Assembly: GCA_023055505.1 (NCBI GenBank)
Contig: JALIRH010000001.1
Coordinates: 91,294,530 to 91,358,529, forward strand
DNA: 64,000 bases
Direction of reading: 5' to 3'
Source: Callipepla californica brunnescens
Lineage: Eukaryota > Chordata > Aves > Galliformes > Odontophoridae
This document shows positions 33,608 through 45,523 of this stretch, piece by piece (the first letter of the stretch is position 1; each line of letters starts with the position of its first letter). The position numbers were made by a program, and so were the translations under genes. Below the pieces are notes generated by a model. That model did not search any database. It was given only the letters and a program-made list of their open reading frames with translations, and was not told where the DNA came from.

Positions 33608-35354
33608 AGACCACCAGAGATTCAGTTTTCATCCTGAGTTTAGGATTTCTGATTTCATGGAGATATTAGAACCCATGAATTAACTGGTATAATGTTGTTT
33701 ATGATGTAGAAAGCAAATTGTATTCGTTTCAAGTAGCATGGAGAATACTGAAGCAAACTGTCTTATGCCAATTGAAGTCTTCCCTTTTGAGGGACTCCAA
33801 ATGGGAGAGATTTGGAGGAAATTATGATTTAGGTGGTACAGAATGCCAGGCCTCTGAAGTAAAATAAGGAGGAATGAAACTGACAAACTAGATGTATTGT
33901 TTGAACATTAGCTCTGTAGAATGGACTAATGAAAGTATTTAAATATAAAATATAATACTCAAATGTAAAGAAAAAAAAAAAGCATACAGTGAAAAAAAAA
34001 CAAGCTCTTCTGAAAAAAAAATGAGACTTATTTACTTAGATCTCTTTCCCACTGAATGTTAAAATAACTGGTCTGCTTGAAAGTATTTCATTTTGGGAAT
34101 CACATCCAAGTTGGATACATTCTTATTTTACCACTGATATGTGTTTTTAAAGGTTTATTGCAAATGAGATCATGCTTTAATGTAAGATAGTAATGGGGAC
34201 ATTAAAATTAATTTTGAACTATTAAAATCTACAACCAGTGTAAGGAGACCAAGATTAGTTACTCAAACTAGAAAGTCGGAATGAAAACATGGAAATTCTT
34301 ACACAGCTAAAAAGTCAGAATTGGAGCAGAATGAATGAATGAATATGTCCAAAACCTAGTTCAAATTAGATGACAAAGAAAACTCTCCAAAAATATTTCA
34401 GCAGAATAAGCAGATGAACTAAATCACTGAAAAGGCAGAGTCTAGTGTTTTAATACCTTGATAAAACATTAAGTCTGGATATGTCATGGAAGCTTAAGTG
34501 GTAGCCATGAAATCTCTATTCTCCCTCATGATGTACTCTCTCCTTGTGTACCTTTTTTCCTTCAGGCTTATGGATAAATCATATCAGGCCATCCTCCTCC
34601 ATGCAGTTCCAGAACATGCTCAGTGTGTACTGATAATGCTTCAGCAGTTTCCAGAGTTCGCAGAGGTGGGAAGCAACAGAGATATTTAATGTGTATCAAA
34701 GGAAGAGCATCAAATTCTGATGTGAGGACATTATCACAGATCCACACAACAGATCAAGATGTTTTCTACTCATTTCACTGAGTAAGCTGACAAGAGAGAC
34801 AGCTCTGATTGTGGGGGCAGACGAGAGATGACTGATGAGATGAGTTCTCCTAGAGTCTATTGCTGTATTCGCCGGGATGCTGAGGATGAACCCAACACAG
34901 CCTGTGCCTTTCCTGAAGGGGCAAGGTGGAGGAGTGAACAGTTGTGTAGTGCTGAGCTGCCTACCAGGTAAATCACAGTGACAGGTGAGGATGTCCAAGA
35001 CGATTAAGACTATGAACAAGGTACAATTGTACCTTTGTAGCAGGTATCTGAAAATGATCCTTAGTTTGTCTAAGTTTTTAAGCAGCACCCTAAGACCTCA
35101 CTCTCTTTCCAGAGGAGTCCCTAAAGCTTTTCCAAGTTTTTGTTTCACTTGTTGCTTTGGGTCTTGCACAGATGTACAATATAGACAAGATGTTGGTGTA
35201 GTGTACTGCTTAGCTGTATGGTCTCTCTTCATGCCTCTCCTCAATCATGCAGCTACCTTACTCCTCTTCTGTTACAGTAACAACTAGGGGTTTTCAAAAA
35301 GATAGAAAGATTGTTAGGGCTAATATCAGGGAATTTCTGCCGCTATATATGTAC
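33608..35354. other. Unassigned sequence with a moderately G+C-rich island
   Basis: No gene recognised. From about 34690 to 35290 the base composition is richer in G+C than the surroundings, and a 130-codon minus-strand frame (34696-35088) overlaps a 100-codon plus-strand frame (34985-35287). Neither translation shows a known motif. The island lies between CR1 pieces and may be an unrecognised repeat or an old pseudogene. Confidence 0.45.
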
Positions 35355-35600
35355 AGACAGAAGTCCAGGTAGATGACATTGCTCACCTTCTCTTTGTCCT
35401 CCATCGTCATCGTTCCATCATAGGTCACTAGATTGGTTAGCCACAATTTTCTCTTGGTAAAGCTGTGTTGGCTGTCTCAGATCACCTGCATATCCATCTT
35501 GTATCTCAACATGTTTTCCAGGAGTATCTGTTCCATGATCTTCCCAGGCACAGAGGTGAGACTCACCAGCCTGTAATTCCCCACATCCTCCTTTCTCCCT
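35355..35600 (-). mobile_element. CR1 LINE, reverse transcriptase fragment (minus strand)
   Basis: The minus strand from about 35580 down to 35358 reads, with one internal stop, '[19 protein letters not shown]', 'SQHSFTKRKLWLTNLV' and 'VIYLDFCL'. This is the finger and palm region of CR1 ORF2, with the first catalytic Asp (YLDF) preserved. Both edges are abrupt, so it is an internal fragment. It belongs to a different CR1 subtype from the segment at 32916-33607, which carries ...KVTERIILG. Confidence 0.83.
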
Positions 35601-35688
35601 TTATTGTAATGGAAGACACATTTCTTTTTTTAAAGGCCCTGGGGCCAGCAGCCATGAGTTTTCAGATATGAGAGGGAGTTGTTCAGCA

Positions 35689-35762
35689 ACTATCATAGAA
35701 TTCTATCATAGAATCATAGAATTGCTCAGGTAGGAAAAGACCCTCTAGATCATAGAGTACTT
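35689..35762 (-). mobile_element. CR1 LINE 3' tail (minus strand), very short
   Basis: On the plus strand it reads 'tatcatagaattctatcat', 'agaatcatagaattgctc', 'aggtaggaaaagaccctc', 'tagatcatagag'. This is the CR1 3' end with an expanded tail repeat (three ATAGAAT-type units). Only about 75 bases are recognisable. It extends rightwards from its 3' end, so it is not the missing 3' end of the RT fragment at 35355-35600. Confidence 0.82.
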
Positions 35763-36301
35763 TTAATATAAATGCTAATTTATCCTTAGGATTGTGATAT
35801 CAACCTAGTGTCAGCAGAAATTACTTCCACTACTTTAAAAAAAACAATTTTTTTTCAGTGCTGAGAAAAGCATACAACATACCAAAAGCCTTACTTGCAT
35901 GTGTTTTATAAAGCAGACTCAAGTTAGTTGCAATATGAAGTAAATTAAAGGGATTTCACTGCTCTATACCACTAAACTGCTTTTAACTCAAGGAAATAGA
36001 CAGTACTATGAATTAACTTTTACTATAGCATATAGTGGTAAAGTTTAGAGTTCCATTAAATACTGTCAGGAAGCATGAGTTTCTAGAAATACTGAACTCT
36101 GTCACTGTGACATCAGCACCAATATAGATATAAGCAGAAACTCCAGCTAAACATCCATTGCATTTTAATGCATCTTGTGGATAGAGGAAAAGTAGTGTTT
36201 ACAATATATCTTTCTTTTAGAAAGCTGTTGGAAGTTCTCACGACAGTCCTATAAACAATCAAGGAAAATGCTGTCCAGATTAAGCAGTTGCAACATGGAT
36301 T

Positions 36302-36323
36302 AAAACAAACAAACAAACAAACA
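36302..36323. repeat. (AAAC)n microsatellite
   Basis: About five AAAC units. Confidence 0.8.
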
Positions 36324-38660
36324 TTGGAAAATTATTTTAGGAAAGAATTAACTGTGGCTTGCTGTTAAAATGAGAAGGTATTTATTGCGCAATATCACAG
36401 AAGTCTATCCAAGGCTTGGTAACATTTTTCACTCATGAGAGTGGAATAAAGAACATTCTTATTAAATTTTCAGATGTTATGAAACTCTAGGTTTGCAAGT
36501 ACTTTGGAAAATAAGAGAAAATAAAAAGAGAAGAGAGAGATCAATTGTAGTAATAATATGTGTAAGAAGGACATAACTAAGTAGGAAGAAACAGTTGTTC
36601 TTAAGTGGAGACTGTGGTGCAAACACAAAATGTGGGAAAAAAAGGAAGTTCCTTAGAAAAGGGGCATAGAGAACAGCTGAATGAATGGTTGCCAACATTT
36701 ATTATAGTAACCTATCAAAATGAAAGTAAGTGTGATCATTTGGCTTTACAAAAATGCAAGAAAATATATATTTATTTTGGAGTAACCAGATCTACTTTCG
36801 GATATTTTGTAATAGAAAGAATGAACTATCTTCCTTATTTAAAAAAATGAAATAAAAATAGTCTACTGGTATATAAATTAGGTATGTTGGTATAGAATCA
36901 AATGGCTATTAAAGATGGAATATGTGGGACATGGGCAAGATTTGCATGATTACCTAGTTTATTCATGCTCACAGTAGTTGGTTTAATTGTGGCTACACCC
37001 TATACTGTTTCAACTTTTTCCCCATAGAGAAATATTTAAAATCGTACTGTCTCTACCATTTTCCATGACATTTGAGAGACTGAAAACCCAGAAATCCTAG
37101 CCCAGTGGTCATTTTACATGCATAGAAAGCCAAGGAAAACGAAGCGTATGCCAGCAAGTCTACCATAAGTTTTATTACATCCTCTTCTGCGTCTACTAAT
37201 GTTGGCAAGGCTGAGTTTACAAGGTCAGTGATTTATTGGCTGCCTCCAAGATGAAGTGTGAAAATAATGATATTTTAGCAAAGCTGTTACTTAAAAGTTA
37301 TATATATTGTATATTTATATGTTTATATGTTTGCCTATTTATATAACATTACTCCCTGGTGTTGTCTGCTTAAATTTCTTCCCTGAAAAATTTTAACTTC
37401 TCTGTAGTGTAGAAATTCAGTACATTTACAATTTCTTCTGGATGTGTTTAGTCAACAATATCCAAAAAGTACATAGATTTTTTGTGTCTGGATACACACT
37501 TTCAATTTCTATCTTCTGTGACTAGTGAAATATTAGTACTAACATTCGTAAGTCTTGATTATGAAGCCCTTTCTGTGTACAATGTAGGTTTCTACATATC
37601 AATATTTATTGAACTATCTTTCTTGTATGCTCTGAAAAAAAAAAACCCAAACACTAAAATTAAGAAATATGTAGTCATTATAAAAATAAGTTAGTGTTTT
37701 TTACAAGTGAATTGTTTTTTTTTTTATAAATGACTTTACATATAAAATATTTCACTATTTTGTCTATTTCCTTACACACAGAAATAGATATTTCCCACTT
37801 TATTTTTCTAATACACATAACAATATTATGATATGCGTAGTTTTTAGAGGCACACTCTGAGATATCTCTGTCTGTATGTTAATATATTTTAGAGTTACAG
37901 AAATATAAATGTGACAGTTTTTAACAGATACTAAACAAGACTACCGAAAAAAAAAAGTTAAAATAATTAAAATAGTTAAACTTAAAAAATAGATGCTAGC
38001 ATACTTTCCTTGAAGTATTTTTAGTTTTAGAAATCTTTTTAGTAAACAAAAATAGTACTAAAATTAACACTTTTCATTGTGGGATTCAATATAATTAAGA
38101 TATGTCATACTGTTACATACTTCTTTACACTGTATTAACTCTATTAGGGATAATGAAATTCTCACATTACCTAATGAAACTCAAAGTGAGTTCTTCATTC
38201 ATTGCCAAACTGTAAGGCAAATACTGTTGGTGGAAACTTTACAGCAGAAGTATTTTGGTATTTCAGTACTTCAGACCTTTTTTAAAATGACTCCTTGATC
38301 TATAGACTGAGATTAATATCAAGAGCGAAACCTAGAGCAAATATGACACAGACAGAATTCTCTTCAGCTTTCTGGACAAAGAACATTGCTGTGAAGCTGC
38401 CAAAATAGTGCTCAGTAAAACAGAAAACTTTTTTTTTTTTTTCAAGTAATATATATATATTTAAAGAAATTCATATTAAATAGATTTCCTAGTTCTCTGC
38501 CAAAATTTAATTTTGGTTTACACAGCAATGACTACCTGATGTGTAAAAATTATTAACAGCTGGTCTGTCTTTTTCTATTTATTTTGAGGCTGAGTGATTG
38601 CTTTTTGTCTTGTACTGAAATCCAAACAAAAGAAATTCCTGACTACAGCAGTTCTAAGTT

Positions 38661-38679
38661 AAAAATAAATAAATAAATA
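38661..38679. repeat. (AAAT)n microsatellite
   Basis: About four AAAT units; a similar run is at 45501-45523. Confidence 0.75.
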
Positions 38680-39336
38680 GAAGCTAAAAAGTTATTTATA
38701 TACAGCATTTATGTAACTACTTACGAATTGACAGTGTTGAATGATAATGTATTATGAAGAACTGTTACTCTGAATGTCTTTTATTTTTAAATATTTTCAG
38801 TAACAGTCCAAAAAATAATTTATCTCCAAGACCAGAATTATTTTGTGGTCTTTTAAAAACTGTGAAGCGCAGTAAAAGTCAGTTTTTAGAATCTACTCAA
38901 ATATTCAGAGAACTATTATTTCAAAATATTTAGATTTGATGAAATATGTACTAATAAGGTCTAGCTTGAGACAGTACTTTGTATCTCTGTTACTAATGCT
39001 ATACAAGCCACTAAACTATCCCACAGGAAGAACAGAGGAAAAGCTGTGAAGCATTTATTACTGGGCAAACTGCTGCATATCCATGTGCTCAGCACTTCTA
39101 TTTCAAATTGTTTCTGGCACAAACTAAAACAAAAGCAAGGATTCACACAGAGAAAGAAATAGGAATAACAGGAAATGATTTCAAAAAGTTCACAATAATC
39201 CAATTTAGAAAATAAAACTATGGATGTTTTTAGCTGAATGTAATTATGTCAGAGCATCTGGAGATAAATTCTGAGTGCAGGAGAGATTTCTAATATTTAA
39301 TTGAGGTAACTTTAATTCTGAGTTGTAAATCTATAT

Positions 39337-39452
39337 ATGTTGCTCTGAAAATAATTCCTCCTATTTATTTCCATGGAAACTACAACAGATACAAAGTGCA
39401 CAATAACAGTGTTTAACACAACAAACTCTCAGCTACAAAACGCTATTTTTCA
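39337..39452 (+). mobile_element. Mariner-type transposon end (Galluhop-like), fragment
   Basis: 'gttgctctgaaaataattcc', 'tcctatttatttccatgg', 'aaactacaacagatacaaag', 'aactctcagctacaaaacg'. This is a well-preserved 115-base terminal piece, equivalent to the right end of the other copies in reverse complement. It stops near 39452 in an ATTG repeat, where the element is truncated. No transposase sequence remains. Confidence 0.85.
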
Positions 39453-40927
39453 ATTGATTGATTGTGATAAATTCCTTAGATTAATACTGCTTTTATATCA
39501 GCTCCAGCTACACTTAACTTCCTTGTGACTCATTGTCAATTTCGTTTGTTTATTTGTTCATTGTGTATCTATTTGTGCATCCATTCACTCTCATTTCCCT
39601 GGCGCATGTTGTAATTTCATAACTAGCACCTTATAATTTCAAAGCAAAGTACTAGTGAACAAAGTTCAGAATTGAACTGACTTAAATATGGCTTCCCACA
39701 TTCCTTATGTGTGTTTGCAATCAAGACCTTGATGAATAGACCAGTAAAATACAGAGGAGGGCCTTTCATCTAATACTGTAGGAAGTACCTGGAATCTTGA
39801 ACATCAGGGGACTGCTTAGAAGGAGGGATGTGTCTCTGGGAGGAATAAACATAACTCTAGGACCTTTCTGATGTTCTGTGAATCCCACCTGGGAAATCAG
39901 TGGTCTGATAAAATCAGAACAACATTTATCACCTAAATGTAGGTACATAGTATATGATTCAGTTCAGTGCATTTAAATACCGAGTGCTGTTTCAGGGGCT
40001 ATCAAGTATCGTGTTTAGCTACTTACTGTCACAGTAAAAAATACAATTTTTTATGTAAGACCTGTATAGCAGTTATGACGTTTTGAATAACTTTGACTTG
40101 GATATGCTTTAATGGTTCTAGGTGCATATCCATGTATGTGTAGAAGATGCTCATTCACTTTCACTGCAACGTTTACCAAAGTTGATTTGAGTTGGCAACA
40201 TGATGACATTTATATTTAACATTTGATGACATGATAGGCTTGTAATTCATCTCCTTTGCCTGTGGACAAAGTAGCTTCACTAAATGTGATAAAGAGAAGT
40301 GTTATCTAGATGAATATCCAAAGTAATTTATAAGAAGCAAAATGTTTCTAAATTTCTTTTAAGTCTGATTATCAAATCCAGCATCTGCCTGTGAAAATGT
40401 GCAATTCTGTTGATTATCTATCCTTCTCAGATTTCTAACTTTATTTACTTCATAGATTGTGCATGACCATTTGAAGACAGTCCCTTTTATATACATTTGG
40501 AAGAGTGTACAACAGGACTAAATTTATAATGTTTAATACAATAATAAACTATATGATATCATATATTTTTATTTCATATTTTTGGATTACAGTCTATTAA
40601 TATTTTTTCTGTGTTTTTAATTTTTGATTATTTAGAAAAAAACCACACATCACATAGTTATATTTATGAACACGTAAGTTTGGAGAAAGCTGTGATGTTA
40701 GTTTTATTGCTTCTTTCCAAGCAGTGTATGATGATGATGAAATGAAAAATGGTATTCTGAAGTGTACATGTTACTGACACCTAGATTTTATCCCAATGAT
40801 CCCAATGTTCTACAAATTTTTTTTTTTTTTTTTTCGTTTTCACTCATGAGTGTGGAGTAGAGGGGATGTATAATCTTCCTAGACCTTCTAGCTACACTTC
40901 TTTTCATATAGCTCAAGACGTCTGGCG
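39453..40927. other. Unassigned A+T-rich sequence
   Basis: No gene or interspersed repeat recognised. A T18 run lies at 40817-40834. Confidence 0.55.
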
Positions 40928-41495
40928 TCCTGGGTTACAGGCATGCACTGCCAGCTTATGCTGAGTTTTTCATCAACCAGAATCATCATAGAACCAGAGA
41001 ATGGCTTAGGTTGGAAGGGACCTCAAGGATCATTAATTTCCAGTGGCCCTTAGATCCTTCTCAGAGCTGCTCTCCATCCATTTTCTTGAGATTATGCCAA
41101 CCTAGGTGCAGAACTATACACTTGGCCTTCTTTAACTTCCCAGTGTTTGCATAGGCCCATCTCAAGTCTGTTGAGATCCTTCTGGATGACATCCTTTCTC
41201 TCCAGAATGTTGGCTGCACCACGCAACGTGGTGTTAGCAGACTTGTCAAGGGTGCACTCAATCCCACTATCTGTGACATCAACAAAGAGTACTAGTCTGA
41301 ATAAACATCTGTGTGATGTTCTGCACTGACACCTATCTGAGCATTATTGACCACAACTATCTGAATAGAAGCATTCAGTCAATTCCTTACTCATGGAATG
41401 GTACATCTATCAAATTTATGTCTCATTATTTTAGGTATAAGAATGCTTCTTGGGACAGTGTAAAATACTTTGCAGAAGTTCAGGTAGTTTAGTTT
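40928..41495 (-). mobile_element. CR1 LINE, RT C-terminal region (minus strand), old copy with insert
   Basis: Reverse-complement CR1: 'catgcactgccagcttatg', 'ctgagtttttcatcaacc', then after an insert 'tagatccttctcagagctgc', 'cctaggtgcagaactatac', 'acttggccttctttaactt', 'gtggtgttagcagacttg', 'gtgcactcaatcccacta' and 'cagaagttcaggta' at the right edge. It covers the reverse-transcriptase end and following ORF2 sequence, with many substitutions. The 74-codon minus frame 41061-41285 is a surviving piece ('STDLRWAYANTGKLKKAKC'). The true 3' end of this older element is missing on the left. A second CR1 tail interrupts it at about 40981-41049. Confidence 0.85.
40981..41049 (-). mobile_element. CR1 3' tail nested inside an older CR1 (minus strand)
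   Basis: On the plus strand it reads 'atcatcatagaaccagag', 'aatggcttaggttggaag', 'ggacctcaaggatcatta'. It starts exactly where the older element's 'catcaacca...' should be followed by its 'cacccccaagtccttctc'-like phrase. That phrase resumes, partly altered, as 'tagatccttctcagag'. The insert is about 69 bases and matches the CR1 end better than its host does. Confidence 0.85.
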
Positions 41496-42205
41496 ACTTG
41501 AAGAGAGGGACAAATATCTGCCTCAAATTCAATAGGGACTCAAATCTCATCATCCATCAGCCCATAGAGGACTCCAGATCTTAAGCTCTTGTTTTTCAGT
41601 TTTTATCTCCCTTCTTTCTATCACAGTTTCAATCATAAGAATAGTATTTTCCTTGAAGAATAACTTTATTACAACCAAAACAACACAGAAAATTGCCTTA
41701 GAAAGCAATAGGTGTGACAGTGACACCAGCAGCAGATAGATGTAATGACAAGATTCACAAGTCAAATATCCTCAGCACAAAAGCCAGAATCACAGAAGAA
41801 TCATCTTTCATCACCAGCCAATGGGGTAAGTTAATCAATGTGGCTTTGATTTCCATCTCTTTTACTGTCAAACTTGCCCCCACCTGTGTGGCTACAAGAA
41901 TACAAAAAGATGAAGATTTTCTGTGTTTGAGAAATGGAAAAAAAATCTGCACACGACTTCTTTCTCTATGCCCTAGTCTATCACCTTGGAACAGCAAAAG
42001 CAAGTATTTAAATATAGTGCATTCTGATGTACTGTTCTCAATAAAATAGCTTTATATATGGTGAGAATGAAAGATACACGCAATTTCACTTTCATGAAAG
42101 GAAAATTATGCACTCAATAAGAGAACTTTGTTAAGTTTGTGTGGGTTTACTTTTCAACATTATTTTATAATTCAGATTATGAAATAGGAAACTACAAGAA
42201 ACTGG
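41496..42205. other. Unassigned sequence
   Basis: No gene or interspersed repeat recognised. A 111-codon plus frame at 41714-42049 and an overlapping 82-codon minus frame show no familiar motif. Confidence 0.5.
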
Positions 42206-42331
42206 AAGAATCATAGAATCACAGAATGACCTGGATTGAAAAGGACATCAAAGATCATCTAGATCCACCCCTCCTGCTTTGGGCAAGGTGGCCAGCCACT
42301 AGATCAAGCTGCTCAGAGCCACATTCAACCT
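42206..42331 (-). mobile_element. CR1 LINE, short 3' end (minus strand)
   Basis: On the plus strand: 'gaatcatagaatcacagaat', 'gacctggattgaaaaggaca', 'tcaaagatcatctagatcc', to 'gctcagagccacattcaacc'. This is the same 3' subtype ('...cctggattgaaa...') as the long copy at 20804-21954, strongly 5' truncated. Confidence 0.92.
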
Positions 42332-43476
42332 TCTTCTATTTTAAGCTTTTTAAGTGCTCTGTGGCTAGAGTACTTGGCTAGTGTTTTGGAAAAGTATGTG
42401 GTTTTTTGAATCAGTCATTTCTGTTCTACGTTTCTAACACTCCTCATTCTGCCCCAGTCATATTCTTAAGTGGTGGAACCTCTTGCCTATATACCAGATA
42501 TCTCCAGCTGTTGATGTCAGCTTTCTCTGTTCATTTACTGAGTGTACTCAAAAACATGGCCAATCATACTTGATTCTATGTCATCTAAGATAAATATTCA
42601 TGATCACACTGGAAACAAGATTTCATGTACAGTAATGAAGACCACTACCTTCATTTTGAAGCTGCGCAAAGATTCTATGATTATAATTAGTTTATTGTTC
42701 ATTTTTCATGAAGAGTACAATTAATCTCAAATAATTTTACTCATTAGGAAGAATCCAACATGTATATTGGAATCTTCAAGTGAAATATTTATAGTTCAAG
42801 ACTAGTACATTTCTCTAGAAAAAGTAAGATTTTTTTTTTTTTTTTTGAATAAAAGAGTTTCCATGGACTTCAGTGAGTCCACAAACAGAACGTTGGGTGA
42901 AAAGTATATTCAGCATCAATCATGAGAAAAAAAATAACAAAAAAGAATAAAATTATAAAAGGAAAGTAGGATGATTGAGAACACAAGTGGTTTGGGCATC
43001 ATTTCAGAAAAATACTTTAAAGAAAAATAACTTAATTGAGATAGACAGTAGATAGTATTTGAGATGCCATGGAAGACTCACAAAATTTAAAAGATCCCAA
43101 GTGAGTTACTATTTGGCAAGAGTACAAAGCCTGAAAAAATCAAGTGAATGGAAATTCGCCAGGAAAGAATGAGCAATTTGGGGCAATTAAGTTGTTAGGA
43201 GGATTATGTAGAACCCAAAAGATCTATTTGAAACCTTATCAAAGACTTCTGTCTGGGATAGTCTCAATTTGATTGTTAGTGTGAAGTTCTGATATCTAGG
43301 GATGATGTTATATATTAAGAGTACAAAATAATGGTTAATTTGATCAAAAATGGCTTTTCATTCTTCCTGCTAATAAAAGGATCAAAGGCATAATAATGGA
43401 AATTGTTAGATGCAAAACACACTAAGGCAAGACAAAGCATACTGAGATGAAAAAAAATCAAAACCAGAACAACATT

Positions 43477-43505
43477 AAACCAACCAACCCACCAACCAAC
43501 CAAAC
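43477..43505. repeat. (CCAA)n microsatellite
   Basis: Six to seven CCAA units with one substitution. Confidence 0.75.
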
Positions 43506-45500
43506 TTGGTAGAGTATTACAGAACTACTGCCAAGAAAGACATCCAGAAGCGTTAGATAGAAAAGGCCCAGCTTATTCTCTTAAACTTTTTCTGTTATTT
43601 CTGAAGGCCTAGAATCCTAAAGTGACCAGCAAATCTGACAATGAACAATAAGCCCTTCTTTTCTTGGCCAAAGCAGCTGAGATGAACTTGAGTACTTCAG
43701 ATGAAACTTGCCATTTGTGCTTAAGTACCTGATCCCCAAATATTTACCTTAACATTAATTGAATATCTCTTGAGGTTCTATTGACTATCTTGACTAACAA
43801 TTCACTAAGTATATGTAAGTCCACTAACCGTAATTAAAGCTTAGACATTTAGCTCACACCTAGGTAGTTGAATGAAAGTGCATTCATGTTTTACTATCAG
43901 AAGCAGATATTTCTGGCTTAAGAAATAGCTGAGTTGTAGACTCAAAAGAACCGGAAAAATATGCCAGGAAATGATTAATGATAACTGTATTCTTGTTGTT
44001 CTTGTAAATTATTACCTAAACATCTACCATGAGCCAGAGGATAAAGATCATAGGTAAAGTAGATGAGACTGATGGATTGTGAACTGTCCCAATAAAACTG
44101 GATAGATGCCTTATGTTGTTTTTCTGGGAACATTGTTAAGAGCTAAGATCAAACCCACTTAGTAAAAGATAAAGAAAAGAAAAAAAATCAGATGAAATTT
44201 ATATGAAATTGCTGAGAAGATATTAAATGTGAACTATAAGAAATAAACTCTTCCTCCAGAAAGGATTGTATTCCTGATAAAATAAAGGACCTACTTGCTG
44301 CAAGTTATGTATTTATTTATTGATTTATTTGGTTACTTCATAAGAGGACATAAACAATACATGCAGCATATTAAATACCTACCAAGTCTGCATTTCCTAA
44401 ATGGCTTATTGTCCCCTTTCTGACATTGCCTTATAATGTGTTACCTCTGCACTGACAATCCTTATGTCTTTACCTCAGATGTATTTACAATATTTTTTCT
44501 ACACATTCCCAGGAACTTCATTTATGGGAACAATTTACACAAACGAGGAAGATAGGCCTAATGAGTGGCATTTTGGTAATGGTTAGTTCAGCTCCCTGGA
44601 ATGATTTTGATCCACTTCTTCAGATAACACATTGTAGGATTTTCTCAATAAACAGAATAAATAATATATACTTTTTCTTCTCTGTGGGAAAGGGAGGAGG
44701 AGTTTAGACATGTGACTTTAAACTGCTTTGGCACTCATCTTCTAATCAGGCCCTAGCATGTTTGATTTACTAATACAAATGTAACCATAGAATGTTGTTT
44801 TTTTCCGAGAAAAATTGTAAAAACAATTATCAAGAAAAGCCTTAACCTACGTAAGGTATAAACACAAAATGCAGGTTTATTACTCTTTTCTCCCTTATTT
44901 TTGCACTTTTTACGTGCTTATTCTCATATTCATACTTTAACTAACTATACTCTATGCCTCATCCTGCTATGAGCTTCAGATGGTTAGATCAATCTCAGTT
45001 CTCATGTAGAACCCCACTGTTTTCTGTGAAGTACCTAGTTCAAATGTAGATGCTATAAATTCTGATACATTAATCCTCTCTCCCCACAAGGGTAGACGGT
45101 TTTTAATAACATCTGCCGCACCATAATGTAGTACAAAGACAAGGTAATTCCGGGAAATAATGCACTGGTTTCTCAGAAAAGGGTGCACCAACAAGTAAAA
45201 AGAACAAACTCTTCAGGGAAACGATATTTTTTTATTCATTTCTCATAAAATGAATAAACCACTGATGTCCGCAGTGATGAAGATGATACACATCAGTGTA
45301 GTTACTGAATTGCAATGCCAATAAGAGCATTGGGTTCAATGGTTGGTATGAATGCCATGGTCATAAATCTGATCTATAACCTTTTGAAAAGAATGACAGT
45401 TTCCTTGTATACTTACGATTTTGCAATTATAATGGGTATATTTGACTATGACAAAGAGAGCTTGCTTTTCCAAAAGCTTTAAAAGGAGAAAGAATGAATG

Positions 45501-45523
45501 AAAATAAAAATAAATAAATAAAT
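45501..45523. repeat. (AAAT)n microsatellite
   Basis: Five AAAT-type units. Confidence 0.75.

Larger units (their letters stand above)
35763..39336. other. Unassigned A+T-rich sequence
   Basis: About 3.6 kb without a recognised gene or interspersed repeat. Simple repeats include AAAC at 36302-36323, a T run followed by a TA run at 38430-38460, and AAAT at 38661-38679. Confidence 0.55.
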
